Shown in pieces: positions 9,286 to 17,922 of a stretch of DNA of 64,000 nt (positions are counted from its first letter, which is position 1; every line of letters begins with the position of its first letter). Source of the stretch: Paenibacillus terricola (lineage in GTDB: Bacteria > Bacillota > Bacilli > Paenibacillales > Paenibacillaceae); NCBI RefSeq assembly GCF_014779765.1, contig NZ_JACXZA010000010.1:62001-126000 (forward strand), written 5' to 3'. The notes beneath the pieces are model-generated. The model was not told the origin of the DNA. It made no database searches and saw only the letters and a list, made by a program, of their open reading frames with translations. Both the position numbers and the translations under genes were made by a program.

Positions 9286-9863
9286 TTATAGCCCGAAATG
9301 CTCCCGGACCAATCGAAACTGTTCTTCAACACTCAAATCAGTCGTTCTCTTGACCGTCTTGATTCCAGCCTCGATACAGGCTTTCGTAATCGCATTCGAA
9401 AATTTCACATTGGTCTTATTGGCATGCTAGACCGTTGCTACTCGATCTGCAGTAAGATTAATGACGTCCAATATCATCTTGTGATCTTCCCTAAAGAAAT
9501 ATAACCGCTCGATCTCATCATCCGACGTATAGAGGCATATCATTCTTTCTTTAGGAATGAAGGGCAGAATATGTTCCGGCATGATCCCCAGATCAATAAT
9601 GATGGGGCGATCGGCAGGCATTCGCAGCAAATCAACAACGAAGAATTCCATCATTTCTACCACAAGGTCACACAACCATTGATATTTGACATCCGTAGGT
9701 CTGTTAAACCACTCATCCCAATCAAGACCGGGATGCGGATCCTGAAGAGCATTTCATAACTTCATCTGGCAGCGTTTGAAAGCCTAACTCCTCAACGAAC
9801 TTCTTGGTCATGGTGGTCTTGCCCGCGCAGCAGCCGCCATTCAACCAATATACATGTTTTAAT
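9286..9863 (-). pseudogene. Decayed P-loop nucleotide kinase-like gene (frameshift, nonsense codon, lost start)
   Basis: Conceptual translation on the minus strand gives HVYWLNGGCCAGKTTMTKKF, with Walker A GGCCAGKTT, at the N-terminus. A frameshift follows near 9745. The other frame then continues without break as DWDEWFNRPTDVKYQWLCDL, IIIDLGIMPEHILPFIP and YFFREDHKMILDVI. An in-frame TAG interrupts at about 9430, after which the frame again reads a plausible C-terminus (NVKFSNAITKACIEAGIKTV...) to a TAA at 9286. No ATG, GTG or TTG stands where the family's start would be, although a GAGAGAA precedes it. Three independent lesions make a functional product unlikely. The intact family is AAA/shikimate-kinase-like; its substrate is unknown to me. 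The terminator at 9238 is still intact. Confidence 0.78.
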
Positions 9864-9901
9864 TGTTCTCTCAGATATACTACATTCAAGAAAAATAAAA
9901 A

Positions 9902-9925
9902 AACCGTCCTCAAATTGGGACGGTT
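9902..9925 (-). terminator. Terminator of the LysE-family gene
   Basis: AACCGTCC and GGACGGTT form an 8-bp stem followed on the minus strand by TTTTTTTATTTTT. It lies 22 bases beyond the LysE-family stop codon. Confidence 0.8.
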
Positions 9926-9946
9926 ACATGTGCTGCATCATTCACT

Positions 9947-10561
9947 CTAACCAAACAAACTAAGCAATGCATATGCACCGAACGAAAAGATGATCAGTCC
10001 TGATAGCCGGTTGATCCAGGTTAAAGATGATGTGTTGATACGCTGATTAAACAGACCTACAATGGAGCTAAGAATTAGCCACCAGAGAGCGGAACCGGTG
10101 AACACACCGATGACCAACGTTAGTGCTGAAGCTGAACTCGTTTGCGTTAGGCCTAATCCTGAGAAGATGCCAATAAAGGATAGGATCGTAATAGGATTCG
10201 TTAGTGTGAGTAGAAATATCGAAGAATAGGCACCAAACAAATGTCTGCCTTGAACATTCGCCGGTTTATCCGAAGCGATAGATGTAAAGGTTCGAACGCC
10301 TAGATAGCAGAGGAACAATCCGCCCGCCAAATGCAGCCAGAACTGCAGCCCCAGCAAGAAATTCATAACAATCGATACCCCGAGTCCAGCAACAAGTCCA
10401 TATACAGCATCCGCACTCGCTGCCCCTAGGCCCGAAAGCAACCCATTTACTCGCCCTTGCGCCAACGTCCTCCGGATCACCAATACCCCAATCGGCCCAA
10501 CAGGCGCCGCAATCGACAACCCAATGACAATCCCCTTCAACAACAAACCAAACTCCACCAC
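9947..10561 (-). CDS. LysE-family amino-acid exporter
   Basis: Integral membrane exporter of the LysE/RhtB group, 204 residues with five to six hydrophobic segments, the usual size. The N-terminal signature IAAPVGPIGVLVIRRTLAQG matches the conserved GxxxxxxPGP-type motif of LysE proteins, and GLGAASADAVYGLVAG follows in the next helix. It lies alone on the minus strand, with its own terminator at 9902 and 440 non-coding bases upstream. The family is clear. The exported amino acid cannot be predicted, and amino-acid export itself is an inference from the family. Confidence 0.87.
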   Translation of the reverse strand: MVEFGLLLKGIVIGLSIAAPVGPIGVLVIRRTLAQGRVNGLLSGLGAASADAVYGLVAGLGVSIVMNFLLGLQFWLHLAGGLFLCYLGVRTFTSIASDKPANVQGRHLFGAYSSIFLLTLTNPITILSFIGIFSGLGLTQTSSASALTLVIGVFTGSALWWLILSSIVGLFNQRINTSSLTWINRLSGLIIFSFGAYALLSLFG

Positions 10562-10734
10562 GAATCACCCTTCATACGACAACATAGCCCATTCACACCA
10601 ACTAACTAATTTTACCAAACAAAGAAACAGCTCGCATAGAGCTGTTTCAGTCCAATCATTAAATAAATATAGCGAGCTTAACAGCAAGCTTGAAAATCAT
10701 TCATGCAGCGAGCTGAATTATAAACAGCGAGATC

Positions 10735-10985
10735 CCCCTAGTTCCCACCCTCCGCGGAGCGGAGTGATGTTTGCGCATGCACCCAAGTATGTCAGGGAAC
10801 GAAGCAGGTGAAAGATTCTGGAGAAACGAAGCTTATGCTTCCGAAGCAGCTTTTCTCCGAAAAGCTTTAAGTGTTCGCCTTTGTGTCCGGATTGTCTCCT
10901 CTTCTGATCTTACATAATCAGAACAATCTGGACACAACAGCGATCGGAAAAACTTTCACCTTCGTAGTGACCGCTCCTCATAGTA
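10735..10985. other. Structured intergenic element with two strong hairpins
   Basis: This non-coding gap (10562-11004) holds clear RNA-like structure. TTGTGTCCGGATTGT (10881-10895) pairs with ACAATCTGGACACAA (10923-10937) with one G-T type mismatch. Nested inside is TCTGAT/ATCAGA (10903-10908 with 10917-10922). Just upstream AGCTTTTC-TCC-GAAAAGCT (10848-10866) is a perfect 8-bp stem, and CTCCGCGGAG occurs near 10752. A smaller hairpin, AAACAGCTC-GCATA-GAGCTGTTT, sits near 10625-10647. There is no open frame with a ribosome binding site. It could be a dispersed repeat or a small RNA; nothing here decides which. Confidence 0.55.
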
Positions 10986-11004
10986 AGTTTTTACCCCTGC
11001 CCCT

Positions 11005-12216
11005 TCAGTCGAAGGCCCCGCCCTTCCGATATTGAATCGGCGACACGCCATTCATCTTCTTAAACGCCGTACTAAAATAATGCTGCGTATCGTACCCGAC
11101 CCGCTCCGCTATCTCATTAATCGATAGCTCCGTCCCGTTAAGCAGCTGCACCGCCTTCTTCATCCGAAGCTGCGTCAAATATCCGACGAATGTCATACCC
11201 AATTCCTGCTTCAGCAGCCGACTCACATACACCGGCGATGCCTGCAGCGCATCCGCCATCGATTCCAGCGTCAGCTCCGAATCGCTGTAATGCTCCTGCA
11301 GAAACTGCTTCGCACGTCTCACGAGCGGTGACAGCGTCATATCGCGGTAAACCGCCGATTTTGCAGTCTCATACGTTTCTGCCAGCTTATCTAATGGCCC
11401 GTTGAACGTCTCTGCCTGTACCTGCACGGGCAGCTTCAGATGTGACCTCACGGCTTCCTCGATTTCCGGGAATATGCGATCCGTAGGCTCTCCCCAGATA
11501 ATCATAACCGTCAGCCCCGCATCATCGCGGAACAACACCTTCTCGTAACCTTCCAGCAGCTCTGCAGCAATATTCTCAATCGCGAAGCGGAATAGCTGCC
11601 GCTCTTTCTCTGGCATTAACGGCGCACCGGTGACCGTCTCCGGCCAACGGATAACGCCTACAATCTGAGGCGAAGACCCAGGCAGCATCAGGAAGCGAAG
11701 CTGTTCCTCCACCTCCGCTTCTGTCAGCTGACCCTTAATCCACTCCAGACAGAACCTCTCCCGCAGCAGCGGAAAATTACGCGTAATCTGCTTCGAGGCA
11801 TGCTCAAGATGCTGCTGCTGCGTACGGCTATTCGCCAGATCTTCACGGATACGTGTCAGTACTTGCGTCAATTGCTCGGGATTCGTCGGTTTGAGAATAT
11901 AATCGTCCACGCTGAGCCGTATCGCTTCCTGCGCATATGCAAACTCGTCATGGCCTGTAATAATAACGATTCGGCATTCCGGCAGCTTCTCCCGAATATG
12001 CTTCACGAGCGTTAATCCATTCATAATTGGCATGCTCAAATCAACGAGCAGCACATCGATTCCCAGTTCGATGGCCAACTCCAATGCCTCTTCCCCATCT
12101 TCCGCTTCCGCTGCAACCTCCATATCGAGCGCTTCCCACTTCACCGCATCTCGAATGCCCCAGCGGATAATGGCCTCATCATCTGCGATGAGCACCTTCC
12201 ACATGGCAGCGTCCAT
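11005..12216 (-). CDS. YesN-type response regulator (receiver plus AraC DNA-binding domain)
   Basis: Transcription activator with an N-terminal receiver domain (WKVLIADDEAI, phospho-acceptor Asp in LLVDLSMP, conserved Lys in ILKPTNPEQ) and a C-terminal pair of AraC helix-turn-helices. The C-terminus ends with the signature INEIAERVGYDTQHYFSTAFKK, about 403 residues in all. The start at 12216 was chosen because GGGGAGGGTG lies 7 bases before it; an earlier in-frame ATG at 12249 lacks one. It follows the sensor kinase by 75 bases and belongs with the kinase and the membrane-anchored sugar-binding protein as one operon. By analogy with YesN of xylose-sensing systems it should activate the ChvE-type transporter genes. 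Confidence 0.9.
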   Translation of the reverse strand: MDAAMWKVLIADDEAIIRWGIRDAVKWEALDMEVAAEAEDGEEALELAIELGIDVLLVDLSMPIMNGLTLVKHIREKLPECRIVIITGHDEFAYAQEAIRLSVDDYILKPTNPEQLTQVLTRIREDLANSRTQQQHLEHASKQITRNFPLLRERFCLEWIKGQLTEAEVEEQLRFLMLPGSSPQIVGVIRWPETVTGAPLMPEKERQLFRFAIENIAAELLEGYEKVLFRDDAGLTVMIIWGEPTDRIFPEIEEAVRSHLKLPVQVQAETFNGPLDKLAETYETAKSAVYRDMTLSPLVRRAKQFLQEHYSDSELTLESMADALQASPVYVSRLLKQELGMTFVGYLTQLRMKKAVQLLNGTELSINEIAERVGYDTQHYFSTAFKKMNGVSPIQYRKGGAFD

Positions 12217-12290
12217 ATCGTTACACCCTCCCCAAACTGAATAACTCATTCTCAGTCTTTATCGAACTAACGCCCGCAGCCCGCAAGATC

Positions 12291-14186
12291 CTATTTGTCC
12301 AAATAGCGAATAATCGGATGACGGATCGTCACGACCGTGCCTTGTCCTACTTGGCTCTCAATCTTAACGCCATAGATATCGCCGAACGCAATTCTTACCC
12401 TGGCCTGCACATTCATCATGCCGTAGCCGCTTCCGCCTTCACCGCCTGACGAACTACCGCCGCCTTGTGAGGAACCACCCAGCAACACATCGGCAGCAGG
12501 TTTATCTGCATTCTTGCCGTAGGTTTCCCGCTGTATGCCTATACCGTCGGGCGAACCGCCTTCCGAGGAGATCGATTCGAGCTTGCTCAATAGACGTGCC
12601 AGCTTGTCCGGCGGAATGCCAGCGCCATCGTCTGCGACACGCAGCAGCACCGCACCGTCTTCTTCCTTAGCCGACACATCGATAACACCAGGACCGCGGC
12701 GCTCTTTAACGCCATGATAAATCGCATTCTCGACAATCGGCTGCAGCATCAGCTTCAGCACATACAAGTCAGCAACAGCTGGATCCAGTGAAACCGTGAA
12801 GCTGATTTTGCCGCTGTAGCGCGTCTGCTGAATGTTCATATAGCTGCTGATATGCTCGAATTCCTCCGCTAGCGGAATCATGTCGCTTCCCCGGTTCAGT
12901 CCGATACGGAACAGCTTCGAGAGCGAGCCTACGACATCCGCAACATCATCCGCATTGCGCCGCCGCGCCATCCATTGAATCGTATCAAGCGTATTGTACA
13001 GAAAATGCGGCTTAATATGCGCCTGCAGGCTGCGAAGCTCCGCTTCGCGTTTTTGCCGTTCCTGCAACTCCGTTAATGTGATGAGGCGATTGATCTGCGC
13101 CAGCATGAGGTTAAAGCTCCGTCCCAGCTTGCCTACCTCGTCCTGCCGGTCTCCCCAATATCGTATCGTAAGATCGCCGGATTCTGCTTTTTGCATAAAA
13201 GACATCAGCTGACCGATGGGCCTCGACATGGAATGGGACAAATAATACGATGCCGTTATGCCGAGCAAACAGACGAGAAACGCGAAACTGATAACATAGA
13301 ACCGGATTTCACGCATTTCGGACACAGGCTCGTCGCTCGGGAACACCCCAACTGTCATCCAATTGGTGAAAGGTGACGTCCGATAAATAAACTGCAGACT
13401 TCGACCATCCACCTTAGCCGAATACGTACCCGAACTGGCTGGCGCTATGCCGTTCTCTGCCGGAGGTTCCGGCAGTGTCTGCAGCAGCGGATGGTCCGGT
13501 GCATAAATTGTATCGCCGCTGTCATCAACCACCATCAGATAACCGGATTTGCCAAGCCGCACATCCTTCACGGTTTCCGCGAAGACACGCAGCTTCAGAT
13601 CGATCATAATAACACCTTTCACATCCTGGGTAATCGGATCGACAACCGCACGGACGAAAGAAACGACCTCACTATCTTTATAATCAACGTGGGAAGCTAG
13701 ATTGCGTCCCGAAGGATGCCCGATGATACGGAAAATCCCTTTACTCTGTACACCTTGCTTGTACCAGTCGTCCTCCGTCAAGCTTTTCGTCGACCGCACG
13801 TACATTTCATTACTGATGTAACTGCCCTTATCATTCGCAATGACGATGCTTGCTACTTCCGTATGCAGTGTCGTGAAGCCCGTCATAAACGTGCGAATGG
13901 CCATCTCGTCATATTTGCCATGCTCCATAAACTGATCGACGTTCGGATCGAAGCTGATCAGATACGTCATATTTTGCGCGTTCTCGACGTAGTGCTCCAA
14001 GTTATCATTTACTTTGCCGATCATCTGAATCGTATAATCGTTAACTTGTCGCTCGATAATTCGGCTTGCCGTCCAATCGATCAAGACGCCAAGACCGATG
14101 GCAGGCAGAATGCCGATCAGCAGAAAATGAATAACGAGCTTGTACCGAATCGGCTGATTGTTTAAGGAGAAGCCGCTCCATTTCAT
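12291..14186 (-). CDS. YesM/LytS-type sensor histidine kinase with large extracellular domain
   Basis: Membrane sensor kinase, 631 residues: TM1 (about 17-36), an extracellular Cache-like domain of about 260 residues, TM2 near residue 300, HAMP, then the His_kinase domain (PF06580) with its phospho-acceptor in LQAHIKPHFLYNTLDTIQWM, and an ATPase domain. The N box (PIVENAIYHG) and G1 box (DDGAGI) are intact. Between G1 and the final GYGMMNV box there is an insertion of about 55 residues, rich in Gly and Ser, where the ATP lid should be short. The ATG has GGGGGGA about 10 bases upstream. It is flanked by the anchored sugar-binding protein (upstream) and the YesN regulator (downstream). Confidence 0.9.
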   Translation of the reverse strand: MKWSGFSLNNQPIRYKLVIHFLLIGILPAIGLGVLIDWTASRIIERQVNDYTIQMIGKVNDNLEHYVENAQNMTYLISFDPNVDQFMEHGKYDEMAIRTFMTGFTTLHTEVASIVIANDKGSYISNEMYVRSTKSLTEDDWYKQGVQSKGIFRIIGHPSGRNLASHVDYKDSEVVSFVRAVVDPITQDVKGVIMIDLKLRVFAETVKDVRLGKSGYLMVVDDSGDTIYAPDHPLLQTLPEPPAENGIAPASSGTYSAKVDGRSLQFIYRTSPFTNWMTVGVFPSDEPVSEMREIRFYVISFAFLVCLLGITASYYLSHSMSRPIGQLMSFMQKAESGDLTIRYWGDRQDEVGKLGRSFNLMLAQINRLITLTELQERQKREAELRSLQAHIKPHFLYNTLDTIQWMARRRNADDVADVVGSLSKLFRIGLNRGSDMIPLAEEFEHISSYMNIQQTRYSGKISFTVSLDPAVADLYVLKLMLQPIVENAIYHGVKERRGPGVIDVSAKEEDGAVLLRVADDGAGIPPDKLARLLSKLESISSEGGSPDGIGIQRETYGKNADKPAADVLLGGSSQGGGSSSGGEGGSGYGMMNVQARVRIAFGDIYGVKIESQVGQGTVVTIRHPIIRYLDK

Positions 14187-14204
14187 AAAGGACCGTCCCC
14201 CCGC

Positions 14205-15212
14205 CTATTTCGCATAGTATTCGTCTACATTTTGCTGCGTCACGACGTTAATGCCTGTATCGACCTGCACCGGAAGCGGCGACATCGTCGTCGTCTGCCA
14301 ACTCGCAGCCTGTACGAGCTCATGCTTCATGTGGAACAGAAACTGCAGCGACCAATAACCCATGCTCCACGTTCCTTGCGCCATTGTCGCATCAATTCTG
14401 CCGTCCTTCACCATGTCCAGCGTCCCTTTGTCCGTATCGAAGCTGACGATCTTCACCTTCTCGTTGCCAAGCGATTGTATCGCATCCCCCACACCAACGC
14501 CGCCATTAGCCTCTGTTATAAAAATACCGCGTAAATCCGGATATTTCGCGACCAATTGGATGGCTGCATCATGCGACGTGGATCGCTGCGCCTTCGCATC
14601 GACGACCGCGACCACCTTCATATTCGGGAACTCCGTACGAATCGTATCTTTGAATCCTCTTGTCCGATCCTCGAGATTCATCTGGTGCGGCTGATACAGA
14701 ACAGCGACATCGCCCTCGCCGCCTGTCAAGTCAGCCATCGTCCTCGCAGCAATAACGCCGGCGCGGTAGTTATCGGTTGCTAGCAGCGAATAGGCCCTGC
14801 TCTCCGTTGTACCTGAGTCGAACAACACGACCGGAATGCCCTCCTTGATCGCTTTGTTAATCGTCGGATTGAGCGCCTCTGGATTAATCGCAGTCAACGC
14901 TATGCCCGCTGGCCGCTTCGCAATCACCTGCTCAAGTACCGTGATCTGCTCCTGCAGATCGTACTTCGTCGCGCCGCGATATTCGACGGACACATTAAGC
15001 GCCTCAGCTGCATCCTCGAACCCTTTGAGCACGCCTTTCCAGTAGTCGATACCGGATTGGAACGTCACCATTACGTATTTCTCGTCAATGCTGCCCCGAA
15101 GACCGCCCGTCGTCTCCCATGGATTGTCATCGTTCTTGCTCGTTTGATAATTGATGACATACACAATAAAGGACATGATCAGTAAACCATAAATAAACAT
15201 CAGCTTCTTCAA
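14205..15212 (-). CDS. Membrane-anchored sugar-binding protein, XylFII-like sensor subunit
   Basis: Ribose/xylose-type periplasmic-binding fold, 335 residues, but with an uncleaved-looking N-terminal helix (LMFIYGLLIMSFIVYVINY) and no lipobox Cys. It therefore probably stays tethered by this helix. Fold landmarks are VMVTFQSGIDYWKGVLKGFE, the hinge stretch VVLFDSGTTESRAYSLLATDN and IVSFDTDKGTLDMVKDG. It begins with TTG at 15212, with AAAGGGG 9 bases upstream and no better start. It leads the kinase-regulator operon. In Clostridium beijerinckii such a protein (XylFII) forms a complex with LytS to sense D-xylose; that role here is inferred from architecture and gene order. Confidence 0.8.
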   Translation of the reverse strand: MKKLMFIYGLLIMSFIVYVINYQTSKNDDNPWETTGGLRGSIDEKYVMVTFQSGIDYWKGVLKGFEDAAEALNVSVEYRGATKYDLQEQITVLEQVIAKRPAGIALTAINPEALNPTINKAIKEGIPVVLFDSGTTESRAYSLLATDNYRAGVIAARTMADLTGGEGDVAVLYQPHQMNLEDRTRGFKDTIRTEFPNMKVVAVVDAKAQRSTSHDAAIQLVAKYPDLRGIFITEANGGVGVGDAIQSLGNEKVKIVSFDTDKGTLDMVKDGRIDATMAQGTWSMGYWSLQFLFHMKHELVQAASWQTTTMSPLPVQVDTGINVVTQQNVDEYYAK

Positions 15213-15287
15213 GCGATGTAACCCCTTTCATCTTTCGAGTTGTGCGAATAAGGCCTTTAGACAGTATATCCGAAACTTTGTGAAAAA

Positions 15288-15339
15288 AAAGAGCTTGTCT
15301 CTATCTCATGCTGCTGCATGATATGGAGACAAGCTCTTT
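15288..15339 (-). terminator. Terminator after the galactokinase gene
   Basis: AAGAGCTTGTCTC pairs perfectly with GAGACAAGCTCTT, with an inner CATGC/GCATG stem, followed on the minus strand by eight T residues. It lies 25 bases past the galactokinase stop and separates the galactan operon from the sensor operon. Confidence 0.88.
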
Positions 15340-15363
15340 ACACGAACCGCTTCAGTCGTACAT

Positions 15364-16647
15364 TTAGATCGCCAGACAGATTGCACCTTGCTGACGCACA
15401 TTGATCGTGAACGTCTCCGTACCAAGCGCTCCGCCGATAAATTGGGCATACTCATTCGCCTTAGCATCTGGAACAATCGCAAGAATGACACCCGCGAAGC
15501 CGCCGCCGTGAACGCGGCATGCACCGTCGCCAATCTTGCGCAAATATTGCTCCGTCAGCGCAAGGGCAACCGTTATGCCCTGTTCGCGCGGGTCAGAGTC
15601 CCGATAGCAGTTCTGCAGCCATTTCCACGACGAGTTGCCCGACTCGGTAATAAGAGCAAGGAACTTACCGATCTCATCGTTTCGAAGCGCTTCCGCCTGC
15701 TCGTCCACCCGACGATTCTCCTCTAGAAAATGCAGCGCCCGCAGCACCGCACGGTCGCCTGCTTGCTCACGAATCTTACCCAGATTCTCGTAAATCTGTT
15801 CTGCCGTAATGTCCCGACACACCTTACCGCCGAGAATACGAGCCACCTCGAACATCTCGTTAGGCACTGCTGCGTAATCAGCCGTCAGATCGGCATGATT
15901 GCCGCCAGTAGCAACGATGACAAGCGAATAACCTTTGTCACGGAACGGGTAGTCGATCGGTTCAATGACAGGCTGGGCCGGGTTCTTGAAATCAATCGTA
16001 ATGAGGCCGCCATAAGCGCAGGCCATTTGATCCAGCATACCGGATGGCTTGTTCCAATAACGGTTCTCCGCAAATTGTCCAATGCGCGACATCATAACGG
16101 CATCCAGCACGCCATCGTTATAATACGTGCTCAGAATCGTGCTGACGAGCATTTCGAACGAAGCCGACGAACTAAGGCCCGACGCCGACAGCACATTACT
16201 CGATACGTAAGCATTAAAGCCACCAATGTGGTAGCCGAATTCGAGGAACCCTGCCGCAATGCCGCGAACGAGTGCCGTCGTGCCGCCCTCGCCCTCGATA
16301 GGTCCCAGCTCGTCCAAATCGACGACCGTCTGACCCGGGTAGCCTTCGGATACAATCGTAATGCGGCGATCCGATACAGGCGCGGATGCAGCAATCGTAT
16401 CGAGATTAATGCTTGCTGCAAGTACTTTGCCATAGTTATGGTCGGTATGGTTACCGCCAATTTCGCTGCGTCCAGGCGCACTGAACAGACGAACGTCATC
16501 AGCGCCGAACAATTCCTCGTATTGAGTCAGCAGCGAGCCGTAGCGGCTCGTCTGCATATCAAGCATATCCTTGCCGTAAAGGTTGGTCAGCATTTGCTGA
16601 CCTTCCTGCGATGCGATGCGTTCCTTCATCAATTGCGTAGCTGCCAT
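15364..16647 (-). CDS. Galactokinase (GHMP kinase family, long Firmicutes form)
   Basis: Phosphorylates galactose, the end product of galactan breakdown. The protein (427 residues) has the galactokinase signature PGRSEIGGNHTDHNYGKV and the GHMP ATP loop SSNVLSASGLSSSASFEM. Further on are NKPSGMLDQMACAYGG with the likely catalytic Asp, and near the C-terminus HGGGFAGVILA. It is about 40 residues longer than typical GalK, with extra sequence before the signature. The start at 16647 has AAGGAG 9 bases upstream; an earlier ATG at 16680 would place that site inside the coding region. It is last in the permease-GH53-galactokinase operon, 184 bases after the GH53 gene, and ends at a strong terminator. 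Confidence 0.87.
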   Translation of the reverse strand: MAATQLMKERIASQEGQQMLTNLYGKDMLDMQTSRYGSLLTQYEELFGADDVRLFSAPGRSEIGGNHTDHNYGKVLAASINLDTIAASAPVSDRRITIVSEGYPGQTVVDLDELGPIEGEGGTTALVRGIAAGFLEFGYHIGGFNAYVSSNVLSASGLSSSASFEMLVSTILSTYYNDGVLDAVMMSRIGQFAENRYWNKPSGMLDQMACAYGGLITIDFKNPAQPVIEPIDYPFRDKGYSLVIVATGGNHADLTADYAAVPNEMFEVARILGGKVCRDITAEQIYENLGKIREQAGDRAVLRALHFLEENRRVDEQAEALRNDEIGKFLALITESGNSSWKWLQNCYRDSDPREQGITVALALTEQYLRKIGDGACRVHGGGFAGVILAIVPDAKANEYAQFIGGALGTETFTINVRQQGAICLAI

Positions 16648-16831
16648 ATCGGTCATCTCCTTGATCGTGTCAGTTAACATTTCTATTTTACAAAAAAGCG
16701 ACTGTCCCCTGCCACCGCCAATGACGATGACGATAGGAACCGCCGCTTTAACGCGCCTTCGCGTACTTGTATTCGTGCCAACTGATTCATTTCCTGCTGC
16801 TGCTCGTAAGCTTTTGTCGTTTGTTGATCGC

Positions 16832-17893
16832 TTATCCTTGCGGTACGTTCTCCGGTTCCTTCAGCGTCTCCAGCGATTTCAGCTTCCGTCCTTCGAAATC
16901 GAACAGCGTCAGATTCGACCAGTTATTGCCATGCCCAACGGACCATTCCGGCTTGGATGGAATCCAGCATGGCTCCCAATAGTGGAAGCCGATGCCGCGA
17001 CCGTTCGGCGTCGATTGAATGACGCTAATGAAATCGCGCAAATAATCCGATTGCCCCTGCACGCTTGCTGGATAGCCAGCATGCAGCTGTTCCTCTTTAC
17101 TGACGATAAAAGAGAGCTCGCGATTTTGTGCAATCGTCCACGGGTACGCTGTTTCAACAACGACGATGTCTTTATCATAGCGGAGCGCAAGATCCTTCAG
17201 ATTGTTCTTTAGATCATCCAATGTGCCATGCCACCACGGATAGAACGACAGACCGATCGTATCGAATTGGACGCCAAGCCGTTCGAACCGATCATAGAAC
17301 CGCCGGCTTGCCGCATTGTCGCCGCCCCGGTCAATATGGATCATGATGTTCAGATCAGGCTCAACCGCCTTCGCTGCCTCGATGCCCGCCTTCACCAACG
17401 CTGCGAACTTCTCCCACTGCACATCGTTGTCATTCGCCTCACCATCGACGCAGCCATCTCCCCATAGCATGCCCGGCGTAATCTCATTGCCGATCTGGAC
17501 CATGTCAGGCATCGTTCCTTGTGCCTGAAGCTCGGTTAATACGAGACGAGTATAATCATACACGGCTTGCGTTAGCCTTTCAAAATCAAGCGACTCCCAT
17601 GCCTTCGGCTTCGTCTGATGCGCCGGGTCTGCCCATACGTCCGAGTAGTGGAAGTCGAGCAGAAAATGAAGCCCCAGTGCCTTAATTCGCTTCGCCATAA
17701 CGAGTGTCCGCTCCAAGTTGCAGAAGCCGCCCGGCGGGTCATTCCAAATGCGAAGGCGGATGGAATTGACGCCATTCGCCGCCATAATATGAAGGCAGTC
17801 ACGCTGCAGGTCGCCCTCGTAGAAAGCGCCTCCGCCCTGCTCGATCTCATCTAGAAACGATACATCCATACCTTGAATTCGTACACTGCTCAT
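16832..17893 (-). CDS. Intracellular endo-beta-1,4-galactanase, GH53
   Basis: Glycoside hydrolase cleaving beta-1,4-galactan or imported galacto-oligosaccharides. GH53 hallmarks are plain: MDVSFLDEIE, GVNSIRLRIWNDP, LLDFHYSDVWADP and MVQIGNEITPGMLWG, with the acid/base Glu near residue 137. VVVETAYPW holds the nucleophile Glu near residue 247. There is no signal peptide, so it acts inside the cell on oligomers brought in by the adjacent transporter, unlike secreted GanB. The start is a choice: the ATG at 17893 has AAGGGG 12 bases upstream, while the ATG at 17917 has no ribosome binding site. It follows the permease by about 30 bases. No GH42 beta-galactosidase is present in the window. Confidence 0.9.
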   Translation of the reverse strand: MSSVRIQGMDVSFLDEIEQGGGAFYEGDLQRDCLHIMAANGVNSIRLRIWNDPPGGFCNLERTLVMAKRIKALGLHFLLDFHYSDVWADPAHQTKPKAWESLDFERLTQAVYDYTRLVLTELQAQGTMPDMVQIGNEITPGMLWGDGCVDGEANDNDVQWEKFAALVKAGIEAAKAVEPDLNIMIHIDRGGDNAASRRFYDRFERLGVQFDTIGLSFYPWWHGTLDDLKNNLKDLALRYDKDIVVVETAYPWTIAQNRELSFIVSKEEQLHAGYPASVQGQSDYLRDFISVIQSTPNGRGIGFHYWEPCWIPSKPEWSVGHGNNWSNLTLFDFEGRKLKSLETLKEPENVPQG

Positions 17894-17922
17894 CGGAACA
17901 GACAACCCCTTCGCCATGCTAA

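Noticed and set aside
9722-9913. Intact short kinase starting at the ATG near 9913
   Set aside because: That start lies in the transcription terminator of the LysE gene; the frame stops early and the rest of the kinase continues in another frame.
15730-16677. 315-codon plus-strand frame opposite the galactokinase gene
   Set aside because: It is a shadow of the clear galactokinase on the minus strand and encodes nothing recognisable.
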